From assembly GCA_016787605.1 (NCBI GenBank), contig JAEUUE010000042.1, forward strand, positions 1-64,000: DNA of 64,000 bases, given 5' to 3'. The stretch's first letter is position 1; each line of letters starts with the position of its first letter. Source of the stretch: Cyclobacteriaceae bacterium. GTDB lineage: Bacteria > Bacteroidota > Bacteroidia > Cytophagales > Cyclobacteriaceae. The translations under genes were made by a program, and so were the position numbers. Below the pieces are notes generated by a model. It did no database searches and was not told the origin of the DNA. It saw only the letters and a list, made by a program, of their open reading frames with translations. Positions 26,202-34,052 of this stretch are shown in pieces.

Positions 26202-26975
26202 TTAAACCAGCAACCGGATCGTTTCGCTGGCGTCGATGTGAATGTCATCTTCGCCGACCTGGTCGAACGGATCCTCCAGGTGATCCTGGATATTGTCCAG
26301 GCTTACCAGGATAAAGCTGTACAGCACCGGCATCACATACTCAAGGTGGGCCGAAAAATCGTGGAAGGTGCTGGCAAAGTAAGGTCCGTAAATAATCGGG
26401 AATACGTAGATGAATACCTTGCTGTACGTACGCAGTGTAATGGGCGTACGGTACTGGTAAATGATTTTCAGGTTGTCAAACGCAATCACCATTTTGCTCA
26501 GGTACTGGCTCACCCGGGAGATTTCCCCGCTCTGTACGCCGTACTTCCGCATTTCCATGGTAATGTCAGAAAGCTTGGAGAAAAGCTGGTAGAACTCCTC
26601 TTCCCGCTTGTCCCAGGGTTTCCCCTTGGAGGTGAGCAAATCCTTGGTGCGGTGCACCATTTCGGTCGTCAACTGCTTGGTCCTTTCCGGCAGGTTGTTG
26701 TTCTTGTCAGACGGCCAATCGCGTGTGGCATAGTAGATGGCTATGGCATGACCCCGGAAGTCGGCCCACCGTTGAAGGGCTGATTCCCTGCGGTTATACG
26801 CCGACCCGATGGAGAAAACTACAGGAAACACGATGGCCACGCCGACAAGCATGTCGGGAAACTTGGCGGTAAGCCCATAGGTATAGCACAGGTAACTGCA
26901 CAATACAGACATCATCGTCAGTATGTAGGTCTTCCAGTTTATAATCAGGGAAAAACTCTGGAACATGCGTTTCAT
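26202..26975 (-). CDS. Bestrophin-like membrane protein
   Basis: 257 residues. Hydrophobic helices lie near 14-35, 40-58, 180-200 and 212-230. The late stretch SLDNIQDHLEDPFDQ followed by GEDDIHID (about 225-248) resembles the NPF..D.DD segment with which bestrophin chloride channels bind calcium and close the cytosolic end. The middle (about 70-170) is charged and helical, as in bacterial bestrophins. Members form pentameric anion channels in the inner membrane. The match is by motif and layout only, and the length is a little short for the family (about 280-300), so this call is tentative. It stands alone, convergent with aspS. Confidence 0.55.
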   Translation of the reverse strand: MKRMFQSFSLIINWKTYILTMMSVLCSYLCYTYGLTAKFPDMLVGVAIVFPVVFSIGSAYNRRESALQRWADFRGHAIAIYYATRDWPSDKNNNLPERTKQLTTEMVHRTKDLLTSKGKPWDKREEEFYQLFSKLSDITMEMRKYGVQSGEISRVSQYLSKMVIAFDNLKIIYQYRTPITLRTYSKVFIYVFPIIYGPYFASTFHDFSAHLEYVMPVLYSFILVSLDNIQDHLEDPFDQVGEDDIHIDASETIRLLV

Positions 26976-27056
26976 AGGGAGTGGATTAGGTACCGAAGAT
27001 TCCGAAAAGCACGGACATTAACAAATTGTTAAGTCACTACCCGGTGATGACTCTTC

Positions 27057-27821
27057 TCATCGGTTAGCCCGGTTGACCACCGTAGCGCTAGCCTGAGCCG
27101 TTGGGAACACGACCAGGTCGGCAACCACCACATGATCCGGCCGTGTGAGCACGAAAAGCACGAGGTCGGCAATATCCTTCCCCACGAGCGGGGTGATGCC
27201 CTGGTAGGGCGTTGCTGCGCGGGAGGTGTCGCCCTTGAACCGCACCAGCGAAAACTCAGTTTCCACCAGGCCAGGGCTGATTTGAGTGACTTTGACTCCA
27301 GCCGAATTCAGGTCAATGCGCATGCCCCGGCTCAGGGCGTCGACGGCAAATTTGCTGGCGCAGTAGACATTACCCCCGGCATAGACTTCGCGACCAGCGA
27401 TGGAACCGATGTTGATGACGTGCCCGGATTTGCGGTCTGCCATTCCTGGCAAGATTCCCCGGGAGACGTACAGCAGTCCTTTCACATTGGCATCGATCAT
27501 GGCTTCCCAGTCATCGACATTCCCGGATTGGATGGGGTCCAGCCCGTGGGCGCCCCCGGCATTATTGACCAATACGTCTATCCTTTTCCATTCCGGGGGG
27601 AGTGAGTCCAGCGCGGCCGCCACCTCTTGTCGCCTGGTAATGTCGAACCGGAGGGTATGCACCTCCGTCCGGGCTGAGAGCTCATCGGCGAGTTGCTTCA
27701 AGCGATCGGCCCTGCGGCCGCATAAAATCAATCGAAAAGGGTGTCCGGCCAGCAGGCGGGCTATCGCCTCACCGATGCCTGCCGTGGCCCCCGTAATCAG
27801 CACGGTTCGTTGGGTTGCCAT
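27057..27821 (-). CDS. Classical short-chain dehydrogenase/reductase (YdfG-like)
   Basis: 254 residues. The cofactor loop is TGATAGIGEAIARLL (about 10-24), NNAGGAHG lies near 89, the catalytic serine is in INIGSIAGRE near 139, and Y-x3-K is in YCASKFAVDAL near 152. The arginine-rich CGRRADRLKQLA after the second strand points to NADP(H). The closest functional group is the serine/3-hydroxy acid dehydrogenase (YdfG) subfamily. The ATG shares one base with the porT stop (TAATG), so it is translated directly after porT in an ubiE-porT-SDR operon. Substrate is unknown. Confidence 0.9.
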   Translation of the reverse strand: MATQRTVLITGATAGIGEAIARLLAGHPFRLILCGRRADRLKQLADELSARTEVHTLRFDITRRQEVAAALDSLPPEWKRIDVLVNNAGGAHGLDPIQSGNVDDWEAMIDANVKGLLYVSRGILPGMADRKSGHVINIGSIAGREVYAGGNVYCASKFAVDALSRGMRIDLNSAGVKVTQISPGLVETEFSLVRFKGDTSRAATPYQGITPLVGKDIADLVLFVLTRPDHVVVADLVVFPTAQASATVVNRANR

Positions 27822-28546
27822 TATTGGAAGATGAAATAGACCGAGATGGTGTTGGTATTCACGTATTGCAGCGGCTGGTTGTAGATGCTCGGGTCATCTC
27901 CGAGCATATTGACGATGCCCCGTGAAAATCGAATCTCCTGCGAGAGTTTGAACAAGGGAAAGTAAAAATCAAAGCCGATACCCGCATCCAGGCTGAGGTT
28001 GAATCGGTTAATGCTGATGCTCTCCTGCGTGGTCTCCGCGTCATTCTTTCCGGAGGCCTCGATGGCGGGCGTAATCCCTCCCACCATGTACATCCGCACA
28101 TTTCCCCTTCTCATGGATTTGTACTTGAGCAGGATCGGGAGTTCCACCATGGTCGTCTCCACACTCTGCTGGCGCGACGTCCGGTCGGTGAAGTAATACG
28201 TGAGCTTATGGTTGTAGAAACCCGCCTTGGGAAGAATCCGCAGGTCCAGCATTTCATGAAGGCGGAGGTTCACGAGAAAGCCCAGGGAGAATCCGCCGCC
28301 AAAGCTTCCCTGGACAGAGTGCACGGTATCAAAAGCCTGGGTCACAAAAGCTTCGCTGTACTTCACTTCATACATCGACGTGTGCAGGCCGATCATGAAA
28401 CCGTAGCTGAACTTGCGGCGGTCAAACTCGGGATTGTTGCGGGGCGCCCATTTGAAATGCTGCGCCTGCGCCACCCCGCACGAGAGCACGAACGCTACTT
28501 GGAACCCCAGTAGAGTGAGCTTATGCCGAAGGTAAGCGGATCGCAT
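27821..28546 (-). CDS. porT: PorT-family outer-membrane protein (type IX secretion)
   Basis: 241 residues with an N-terminal signal (LTLLGFQVAFVLSCGVAQAQ, cleavage near residue 29). The mature protein looks like an eight-stranded barrel: KFSYGFMIGLHTSMYEVKY, GFLVNLRLHE, ILPKAGFYNHKLTYYF, ETTMVELPILLKYKS, and a C-terminal aromatic VYFIFQ. This spacing and the position next to ubiE match PorT, an outer-membrane part of the type IX secretion and gliding machinery. The start overlaps the end of ubiE by 52 bp, and no better start exists without losing the signal peptide. No other T9SS genes lie nearby, which is normal because they are scattered. Confidence 0.82.
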   Translation of the reverse strand: MRSAYLRHKLTLLGFQVAFVLSCGVAQAQHFKWAPRNNPEFDRRKFSYGFMIGLHTSMYEVKYSEAFVTQAFDTVHSVQGSFGGGFSLGFLVNLRLHEMLDLRILPKAGFYNHKLTYYFTDRTSRQQSVETTMVELPILLKYKSMRRGNVRMYMVGGITPAIEASGKNDAETTQESISINRFNLSLDAGIGFDFYFPLFKLSQEIRFSRGIVNMLGDDPSIYNQPLQYVNTNTISVYFIFQ

Positions 28547-29220
28547 TGCGGGTTCTTAAATCCTGTTCCGGAAAGCACCTTGAGAAAGTCATCGCCATCC
28601 GGAAAGGCCTGCACCGACTCCGGGAGATAACGGTAGGCGGAATCATCCCGGGAAATCCAGCGGCCAATGGTTGGCAAGATGGCGGTAAAATAGGCGTTGT
28701 ACAACTGCTTCATCGGGAATTTTGACGGCTTGGAGAATTCCAGGATGACCACGGTACCCCCTGGCTTTAGCACCCTGAACATCTCCCGGAGCCCGGCCTC
28801 GAGGTTCTCAAAATTGCGCACCCCAAAGGCAACGATGACAGCATCGAAAATATTGTCTTCGAAGGGCAGGTTCTCCGAGTCGCCTGTCCTCAACTCGATC
28901 CGTTCGTCGAGCTTCCGGTCGCGCAACTTCGCACGCCCCACCTCAAGCATGCCTTCCGAGATGTCCACCCCGATGACCCGATCCGGCTTCAGCGCCAGGG
29001 CCTCGATGGCGAAGTCGCCCGTCCCCGTAGCCACGTCAAGAATCTGCTTGGGATGCTTGTCCTTCAGCAGCCGGATGGCCTTCTTCCGCCACAGGATATC
29101 GATACCCAGGCTCAGAAAATGATTGAGAAAATCATAGCGTCCGCTGATCCGGTTGAACATGCGCGCGACCTGCTGCTTTTTCGCTCCCGGGTCTTCCTTA
29201 TAGGGTACAACGACACTCAT
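28495..29220 (-). CDS. ubiE: Demethylmenaquinone methyltransferase (UbiE/MenG)
   Basis: 241 residues, a class I SAM methyltransferase. The SAM-binding loop is DVATGTGDFAIEAL (near residue 61), with GVDISEGMLEVGR near 84, and the UbiE-specific GVRNFENLEAGLREMFRVL-like block split near 131, then KPGGTVVILEFSKP. The N-terminal ISGRYDFLNHFLSLGID also belongs to the family. In Bacteroidota, which use menaquinone, it does the last C-methylation. The 3' end runs 52 bp into porT. The divergent engB gene starts 76 bp away, so the promoter lies in that gap. Confidence 0.95.
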   Translation of the reverse strand: MSVVVPYKEDPGAKKQQVARMFNRISGRYDFLNHFLSLGIDILWRKKAIRLLKDKHPKQILDVATGTGDFAIEALALKPDRVIGVDISEGMLEVGRAKLRDRKLDERIELRTGDSENLPFEDNIFDAVIVAFGVRNFENLEAGLREMFRVLKPGGTVVILEFSKPSKFPMKQLYNAYFTAILPTIGRWISRDDSAYRYLPESVQAFPDGDDFLKVLSGTGFKNPQCDPLTFGISSLYWGSK

Positions 29221-29296
29221 CCTGCTGACTATTTGCGATACGATTTACAACTTTTAACCGACAACCTTCCGGAACGCCAGAGAGATAAGCCATCGA

Positions 29297-29923
29297 ATGG
29301 CTAATATTGCGATCCTTCCCAACATGAACATCCGAACGGCCGAATTTGTTGTCAGCAATACCAACCCTTCCGCCTGCCCCCCTCCGGACAAGCCCGAATT
29401 CGCGTTTATTGGACGGTCCAACGTAGGAAAATCCTCCCTGATCAACCTGTTGGTCAACCGGAAGAACCTGGCCAAGACCTCGTCGACGCCCGGGAAAACA
29501 CAAACCATCAACCACTTTGTCATTAATGGATCGTGGTTCCTGGTGGACCTGCCGGGCTACGGTTATGCCAGCGTTAGCCGCAGCAAGTCCCAGGCATGGG
29601 CCCCGATGATCACCACCTATTTATTGAAGCGAACCAATCTCGTCACCACGTTTGTGCTCATCGATCCGCGCCTCGAGCCGCAGAAGATCGACGTGGAGTT
29701 CATCAATTGGATGGGCCAGGAAGGGCTTCCCTTCGCAATGGTGTTTACCAAGGCCGACAAGCTGTCGCGTAATGCCCTCGCCGCGTCGACCCAGGCGTGG
29801 AAGAAGAAGCTGGGTGAACGCTGGGAGGAATTGCCTCCCCTGTTTGCCACGTCTTCTACTGACCGGCGCGGAAAAGAGCAGTTGCTGGAGTACATCGCAC
29901 AGCTACTTCCATCTGGCGCATAA
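29297..29923 (+). CDS. engB: Ribosome-biogenesis GTPase EngB/YihA
   Basis: 208 residues, a single TRAFAC GTPase domain. G1 is GRSNVGKSSLINLL (near 35-48), the switch region TPGKTQTINHF follows near 64, G3 is DLPGYGYA near 83 and G4 is TKADK near 151. EngB assists assembly of the 50S subunit and is generally essential. Start at the ATG 29297 gives MANIAIL before the conserved TAEFVVSN. The divergent ubiE lies 76 bp upstream. The DUF5606 gene follows after a short gap that contains its own -7 element. Confidence 0.96.
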   Translation: MANIAILPNMNIRTAEFVVSNTNPSACPPPDKPEFAFIGRSNVGKSSLINLLVNRKNLAKTSSTPGKTQTINHFVINGSWFLVDLPGYGYASVSRSKSQAWAPMITTYLLKRTNLVTTFVLIDPRLEPQKIDVEFINWMGQEGLPFAMVFTKADKLSRNALAASTQAWKKKLGERWEELPPLFATSSTDRRGKEQLLEYIAQLLPSGA

Positions 29924-29927
29924 TTGT

Positions 29928-29935
29928 TACTTTTG
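29928..29935 (+). promoter_or_regulatory. Candidate -7 promoter element for the DUF5606 gene
   Basis: TACTTTTG matches TANNTTTG and lies 17 nt before the ATG at 29953, directly after the engB stop. The leader would be very short. Confidence 0.45.
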
Positions 29936-29952
29936 CCGCGAAGCTAAACACC

Positions 29953-30372
29953 ATGGAACTGAAAGAACTGGCCAGCATCTCCGGGAAGGGTGGACTCTTC
30001 CGGGTAGTAAAACCCGGCAAGGCAGGCATGATCCTGGAATCATTGGACGAGACCAAAACCCGACTGGTTGCCAACCCCAACATGAAGATGTCGCTGCTCG
30101 ACGAGATTTCCATTTATACACGAACCAAAGAGGGCACCGCGCCGCTGTCGGACGTGTTGAAGAAGATACAGAAGGAATTTCCCGGCGATTTGGGCGTGGA
30201 TGGAAATTCGGATCCCGAAGAACTGCGTGCGTTTCTCAAGTCGGTGCTCCCCGAATTTGACGAAGACCGGGTTTACCCTTCCGACATCAAGAAGCTGGTC
30301 AAGTGGTTTGAGATCATCCGCAAGGCAGCCCCTGAAGTGCTGGCCGGCGAGACCGACGCGAATAAGAACTAG
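29953..30372 (+). CDS. DUF5606 protein
   Basis: 139 residues, cytosolic, with no signal peptide. The N-terminal half ([18 protein letters not shown], then [21 protein letters not shown]) is the conserved core of DUF5606, a family restricted mainly to Bacteroidota. The C-terminal half is helical and acidic ([20 protein letters not shown], then [17 protein letters not shown]). Function is not established. It has a candidate promoter of its own and ends 4 bp inside the end of the convergent fbp gene (30369-30372). Confidence 0.85.
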   Translation: MELKELASISGKGGLFRVVKPGKAGMILESLDETKTRLVANPNMKMSLLDEISIYTRTKEGTAPLSDVLKKIQKEFPGDLGVDGNSDPEELRAFLKSVLPEFDEDRVYPSDIKKLVKWFEIIRKAAPEVLAGETDANKN

Positions 30373-31358
30373 TCGGCAAACGAGCAGGCTTTCTCCACCA
30401 TCTCTTTTGATCCGACGTAGAACGGTGTCCGCTGGTGCAGGGCCGACGGACGAATTTCCATAATCCGGTTGCGTCCGTCTGTGGCCAGCCCACCCGCCTG
30501 TTCGGCGACAAAGGCGAGAGCGTTGCACTCGTACATCAGCCGGAGTTTACCATTCTTATCCTTCGCAGTAGCCGGGTAGATGTAAATGCCTCCCTTGAGC
30601 AGGTTCCGGTGAAAATCGGCCACCAGCGATCCGATGTAACGTCCCGTATACCCTTTCTCCTTGCAATAATTGACATACTTCGTCACCGACGGAGCAAACG
30701 AAAGCGCCTGCCCCTCGTTGATTGAGAATATCTTTCCATCATCCGGCATTCGCATATCGGGATGCGAAAGGAAATATTCTCCCAGCGTGGGGTCATGGGT
30801 GAACCCGTTTACACCATGGCCAGTGGTATAAACCAGCATGGTGGATGACCCATAGAGAATATATCCCGCAGCCACCTGGTCCGTACCCATCTGAAGAATG
30901 TCCTCCTCCTGAATGACTGTTCCCACCGGGCTGCGGCGACGGTAGATGGAAAAGATGGTTCCAATGGAGACGTTGACATCAATGTTGGAACTGCCGTCGA
31001 GGGGATCGATCGCGATGACATATTTCCCGTCGTTATTGAGATCAACATACGATTCGGTCTCTTCCGAAATCAGCGCGCAGGCTTCTCCACCCTTGGAAAG
31101 GGCCCGGGTAAACCGAATATTGGCCAGCACATCCAGTTTCTGCTGATTGTCGCCTGCTGTATTTTGAGAACCCAGGGCGCCCATAATATCAATGAGCCCG
31201 GCCTTGTTGACTTCCCGGTTTACCACCTTCGACGCCAGGGCTATGTCACGGAGCAACTGAGACAGCTCCCCGCTGGCGTACTGGAACTGCTCCTGGTTGT
31301 TTTTAATGAAGCGATCGAGTGGGATGCCTATGGAATCGGCAATTCGGGATTGTTCCAT
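30369..31358 (-). CDS. fbp: Class 1 fructose-1,6-bisphosphatase
   Basis: 329 residues, normal for the class. The metal and phosphate site is recognisable in [13 protein letters not shown] (about 66-78), [11 protein letters not shown] (near 97) and the signature [20 protein letters not shown] (near 117-136). The substrate-binding late segment has [18 protein letters not shown] near 280. It removes the 1-phosphate in gluconeogenesis. The arrangement is a single gene. Its 3' end overlaps the DUF5606 gene by 4 bp in convergent orientation, with no terminator hairpin visible between them. The divergent lysC gene begins 75 bp upstream. Confidence 0.97.
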   Translation of the reverse strand: MEQSRIADSIGIPLDRFIKNNQEQFQYASGELSQLLRDIALASKVVNREVNKAGLIDIMGALGSQNTAGDNQQKLDVLANIRFTRALSKGGEACALISEETESYVDLNNDGKYVIAIDPLDGSSNIDVNVSIGTIFSIYRRRSPVGTVIQEEDILQMGTDQVAAGYILYGSSTMLVYTTGHGVNGFTHDPTLGEYFLSHPDMRMPDDGKIFSINEGQALSFAPSVTKYVNYCKEKGYTGRYIGSLVADFHRNLLKGGIYIYPATAKDKNGKLRLMYECNALAFVAEQAGGLATDGRNRIMEIRPSALHQRTPFYVGSKEMVEKACSFAD

Positions 31359-31433
31359 AATTTTTTAAGTAATTCGCGAGAATATTTACAGATCCAAGTT
31401 AAGGAGATTCCCCGTGCCGCCCTCGGAAAGCCT

Positions 31434-32690
31434 ATGAAATATCCCTTTCACGTATTCAAGTTCGGGGGCGCCTCCGTGCGCAACGCGGCGGCCATCCGCA
31501 ATGTGGCCACCATCGTTGAGCCCTATCGCGATAAACGGCTGGTCGTGGTGGTGTCGGCCATGGGAAAAACCACCAACGCGCTGGAGCGGGTCGTGGCCGG
31601 GTTACGGACCGGCGCCGATGTGTCCTCAGAGATAAAGGGCCTGAAGGAATATCACGCCGGCGTGATGGAGGAGTTGTTTCCCAAAGACCACCCGATCCGG
31701 GAGGAAGTCGACCGCGAACTGACTAACCTTCCCCAACTCTGGAGCGCGGACCTTTTGCCCGATCAATTCTATGACCAGGTCGTTTGCCGGGGCGAGCTGA
31801 TATCCACCCGCATTGTTGCCGCCTACCTGGCGGAAACCGGGCTACCCGTCGAGTGGATCGACGCGCGGAATTACATCAAGACCGACAATACTTACCGAGA
31901 AGGAAAAGTGGACTGGGACCTTACGGAAAAGAAAATCCGTGAGCTGATGCCCCGGCTTGACAGCCGGATCTTGATTACGCAGGGATTTATCGGGGGCACT
32001 CCGGACGGGTTTACGACCACGCTGGGGCGTGAAGGGTCGGATTATACGGCGGCTATCTTCGGCTCCTGCCTGGGGGCGGAAAATGTGACCATCTGGAAAG
32101 ACGTCCCTGGCGTGATGAATGCCGACCCCAAGCGCCTGCCCGAAGCGATCCCTTTCCCGGAACTCCCCTTTCGTGAAGCCGCCGAGATGACGTACTACGG
32201 AGCTTCCGTGATTCACCCCAAGACCATCAAGCCCCTGGCCAACCGGGGGATTCCGTTGCTCGTCAAGAATTTCGATGATCCCGCCCTTCCCGGCACGCGT
32301 ATTCATGAGACGCACATCGACCGGCTTCCTCCCCTCATAGTCTTCAAGGAAAATCAGTGCCTGATTTCCTGTGCCGTGACCGACTACACGTTTGTGGATG
32401 AAGAGCAACTCAGCCTCATCTTTAGTGCGGTGTCGCAGGAGAATCTCAAGATCAACCTCATGCAGAATTCCGCCATCTCGTTTTCCTTCTGTGTGGACTT
32501 TCGGGAAGACAAAGTACTCCGGCTCATTGAGCGGCTGTCGGAGCACTTCAGGGTGTACTACAACACAGGCATTACGCTGATCACGGTCAAGAACTACGAT
32601 GAAGCCACCTACGCCAAATACCGGGGGCTTCCCGGCGTGATCCTCGAGCAGTCATCGCGATCCACCCTGCAGGTGCTGGTGAAGGGTTAA
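31434..32690 (+). CDS. lysC: Aspartate kinase, monofunctional
   Basis: 418 residues from the ATG at 31434; the longer frame upstream overlaps fbp and lacks homology. The kinase begins YPFHVFKFGGASVRNA, the canonical KFGG motif, and contains FIGGTPDGFTTTLGREGSDY (about residues 184-203) plus the later FREAAEMTYYGASVIHP. C-terminal ACT-type segments follow (IVFKENQCLISCAVTDYTFV and YYNTGITLITV), so feedback control by lysine or threonine is likely. No homoserine dehydrogenase domain is fused. The product aspartyl-phosphate leads to lysine, methionine and threonine. Confidence 0.95.
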   Translation: MKYPFHVFKFGGASVRNAAAIRNVATIVEPYRDKRLVVVVSAMGKTTNALERVVAGLRTGADVSSEIKGLKEYHAGVMEELFPKDHPIREEVDRELTNLPQLWSADLLPDQFYDQVVCRGELISTRIVAAYLAETGLPVEWIDARNYIKTDNTYREGKVDWDLTEKKIRELMPRLDSRILITQGFIGGTPDGFTTTLGREGSDYTAAIFGSCLGAENVTIWKDVPGVMNADPKRLPEAIPFPELPFREAAEMTYYGASVIHPKTIKPLANRGIPLLVKNFDDPALPGTRIHETHIDRLPPLIVFKENQCLISCAVTDYTFVDEEQLSLIFSAVSQENLKINLMQNSAISFSFCVDFREDKVLRLIERLSEHFRVYYNTGITLITVKNYDEATYAKYRGLPGVILEQSSRSTLQVLVKG

Positions 32691-33154
32691 CCGCGCTTCA
32701 GGTCCAGTAAGTGGTTGACCAGCCGGGAAACGGAGCGGTCCAGGATCTCGAACACTTCCTGAAAATCTTCCTCGTCTCCCCAATAGGGGTCCGGCACATC
32801 GCCCGAACCCTGCGGATCAAAATGACGCATCATGCTCACCTTCCCATGATGGGCGGGATCAATCATCGAGAGCACATGCTCATGATTCTTGCTATCCATG
32901 ACCAGGATGTGATCAAAGTATTCCGCGTCGGACCGCGTGAACTGACGGGCGATATGGCTGAGGTGAACACCGTTCTGAACGGCGTTCTTGAGGGTGCGGT
33001 GATCAGGCTCGTCCCCCACATTGTAGTTGCTGGTGCCGCAGGAGTCGGCCTCAAATTGTTCGGCCACACCCAGGTCCCGGATCTTATGCTTAAACAGGCC
33101 CTCCGCCAGCGGTGAACGGCAGATGTTGCCCAGGCACACAAAAAGTACTTTCAT
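32687..33154 (-). CDS. Low-molecular-weight protein-tyrosine phosphatase
   Basis: 155 residues. The P-loop CLGNICRS starts at Cys7 (C-x5-R-S), followed by PLAEGLFKHK. The general-acid aspartate is in VPDPYWGDEEDF near residue 120. All catalytic residues are present. Such enzymes act on phosphotyrosine proteins, including BY-kinases, or on arginine phosphate in some Firmicutes. The BY-kinase at 4346 already has a PHP phosphatase beside it, so this unlinked enzyme could be a second brake or have another target. Its stop overlaps the lysC stop by 4 bp in convergent orientation. Confidence 0.92.
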   Translation of the reverse strand: MKVLFVCLGNICRSPLAEGLFKHKIRDLGVAEQFEADSCGTSNYNVGDEPDHRTLKNAVQNGVHLSHIARQFTRSDAEYFDHILVMDSKNHEHVLSMIDPAHHGKVSMMRHFDPQGSGDVPDPYWGDEEDFQEVFEILDRSVSRLVNHLLDLKRG

Positions 33155-33171
33155 CAGTCTTGATCAACGGG

Positions 33172-33179
33172 CAAAATTA
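33172..33179 (-). promoter_or_regulatory. Candidate -7 element for the LMW phosphatase
   Basis: On the minus strand this reads TAATTTTG (TANNTTTG), 17 nt before the ATG at 33154. It lies in the 94-bp divergent gap that also holds the candidate element for the enoyl-CoA hydratase gene. Confidence 0.45.
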
Positions 33180-33222
33180 TGCAAACCCCTCGCAGCGCCG
33201 CAGGGCACGCCTGATTTTATCT

Positions 33223-33230
33223 TAGCTTTG
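33223..33230 (+). promoter_or_regulatory. Candidate -7 element for the enoyl-CoA hydratase gene
   Basis: TAGCTTTG matches TANNTTTG and lies 18 nt before the ATG at 33249. Confidence 0.45.
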
Positions 33231-33248
33231 CCCATCAAATCAACGGCT

Positions 33249-34022
33249 ATGGAACTGATCAAGGTTAATCCCCAGGCAGCGCCCCAGATTGCGCTCATCG
33301 AACTCAACCGTCCCAAGGAACTCAATGCCCTTAATCCCCAACTGATGCAGGAGGTTCGGGATGCCCTGCAGGAACTGGACCGCAACGACCAGGTCAGGGT
33401 CATTATCATCACCGGCAACGAGCAGGCGTTTGCCGCCGGGGCCGACATCAAGCAGATGGCCGACAAGAGCGCGATCGACATGCTCCTCCTCGACCAGTTC
33501 AGCACCTGGGATCAGATTCGCAAGACCAAGAAACCCATCATCGCCGCTGTATCGGGATTCGCTCTCGGCGGCGGTTGCGAGTTTGCCATGACCTGCGACA
33601 TGATCATCGCTTCGGAAACGGCAAAATTCGGACAGCCGGAAATCAAGATCGGTACTATACCCGGTGCCGGTGGCACGCAACGTCTTACCAAGGCCATCGG
33701 CAAAGCCAAAGCCATGGAACTCATCCTTACCGGCCGCTTTCTCTCCGCCCAGGAGGCTCACTTCTACGGGCTGGTGAACAAGGTGGTCCCTGTGGAATTC
33801 TACCTCACGGAGGCTATTGCGCTTGCCAAAGAGATTGCATCGATGTCACCGGTAGCCGTTCAACTGGCCAAGGAGGCGGTGAACCGCTCCTTTGAGACGC
33901 TTCTTGACGAGGGCCTGATGTTTGAGCGAAAGAACTTCTACCTGACGTTCGCGAGCCAGGACCAGAAGGAAGGCATGCAAGCCTTTATAGAAAAGAGAAA
34001 GCCTTCGTTCCTGGGAAGGTAA
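33249..34022 (+). CDS. Enoyl-CoA hydratase/isomerase family protein
   Basis: 257 residues from the ATG at 33249, a crotonase-fold enzyme. The oxyanion-hole segments are NEQAFAAGADIKQMAD (near 60-75) and SGFALGGGCEFAMTCDMI (near 101-118). The two catalytic glutamates fit E in GGGCEFAM and E in GQPEIKIGTIPGAGGTQRL. A hydratase with both glutamates, rather than an isomerase or dehydratase, is therefore likely. It hydrates trans-2-enoyl-CoA in fatty-acid or amino-acid breakdown. It is a single gene with its own candidate promoter; the terminator hairpin overlaps its last codons. Confidence 0.92.
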   Translation: MELIKVNPQAAPQIALIELNRPKELNALNPQLMQEVRDALQELDRNDQVRVIIITGNEQAFAAGADIKQMADKSAIDMLLLDQFSTWDQIRKTKKPIIAAVSGFALGGGCEFAMTCDMIIASETAKFGQPEIKIGTIPGAGGTQRLTKAIGKAKAMELILTGRFLSAQEAHFYGLVNKVVPVEFYLTEAIALAKEIASMSPVAVQLAKEAVNRSFETLLDEGLMFERKNFYLTFASQDQKEGMQAFIEKRKPSFLGR

Positions 34023-34033
34023 CGAAGGCTTTC
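33997..34033. terminator. 13-bp hairpin at the end of the enoyl-CoA hydratase gene
   Basis: Perfect 13-bp stem (33997-34009 with 34021-34033; arm GAAAGCCTTCGTT) and an 11-nt loop. The left arm is inside the coding sequence and the stop codon TAA starts at the last loop base. It lies between convergent genes and could serve both strands; U-richness is better on the minus-strand side. Confidence 0.65.
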
Positions 34034-34052
34034 GAAAAAACCTGCCGACAGA

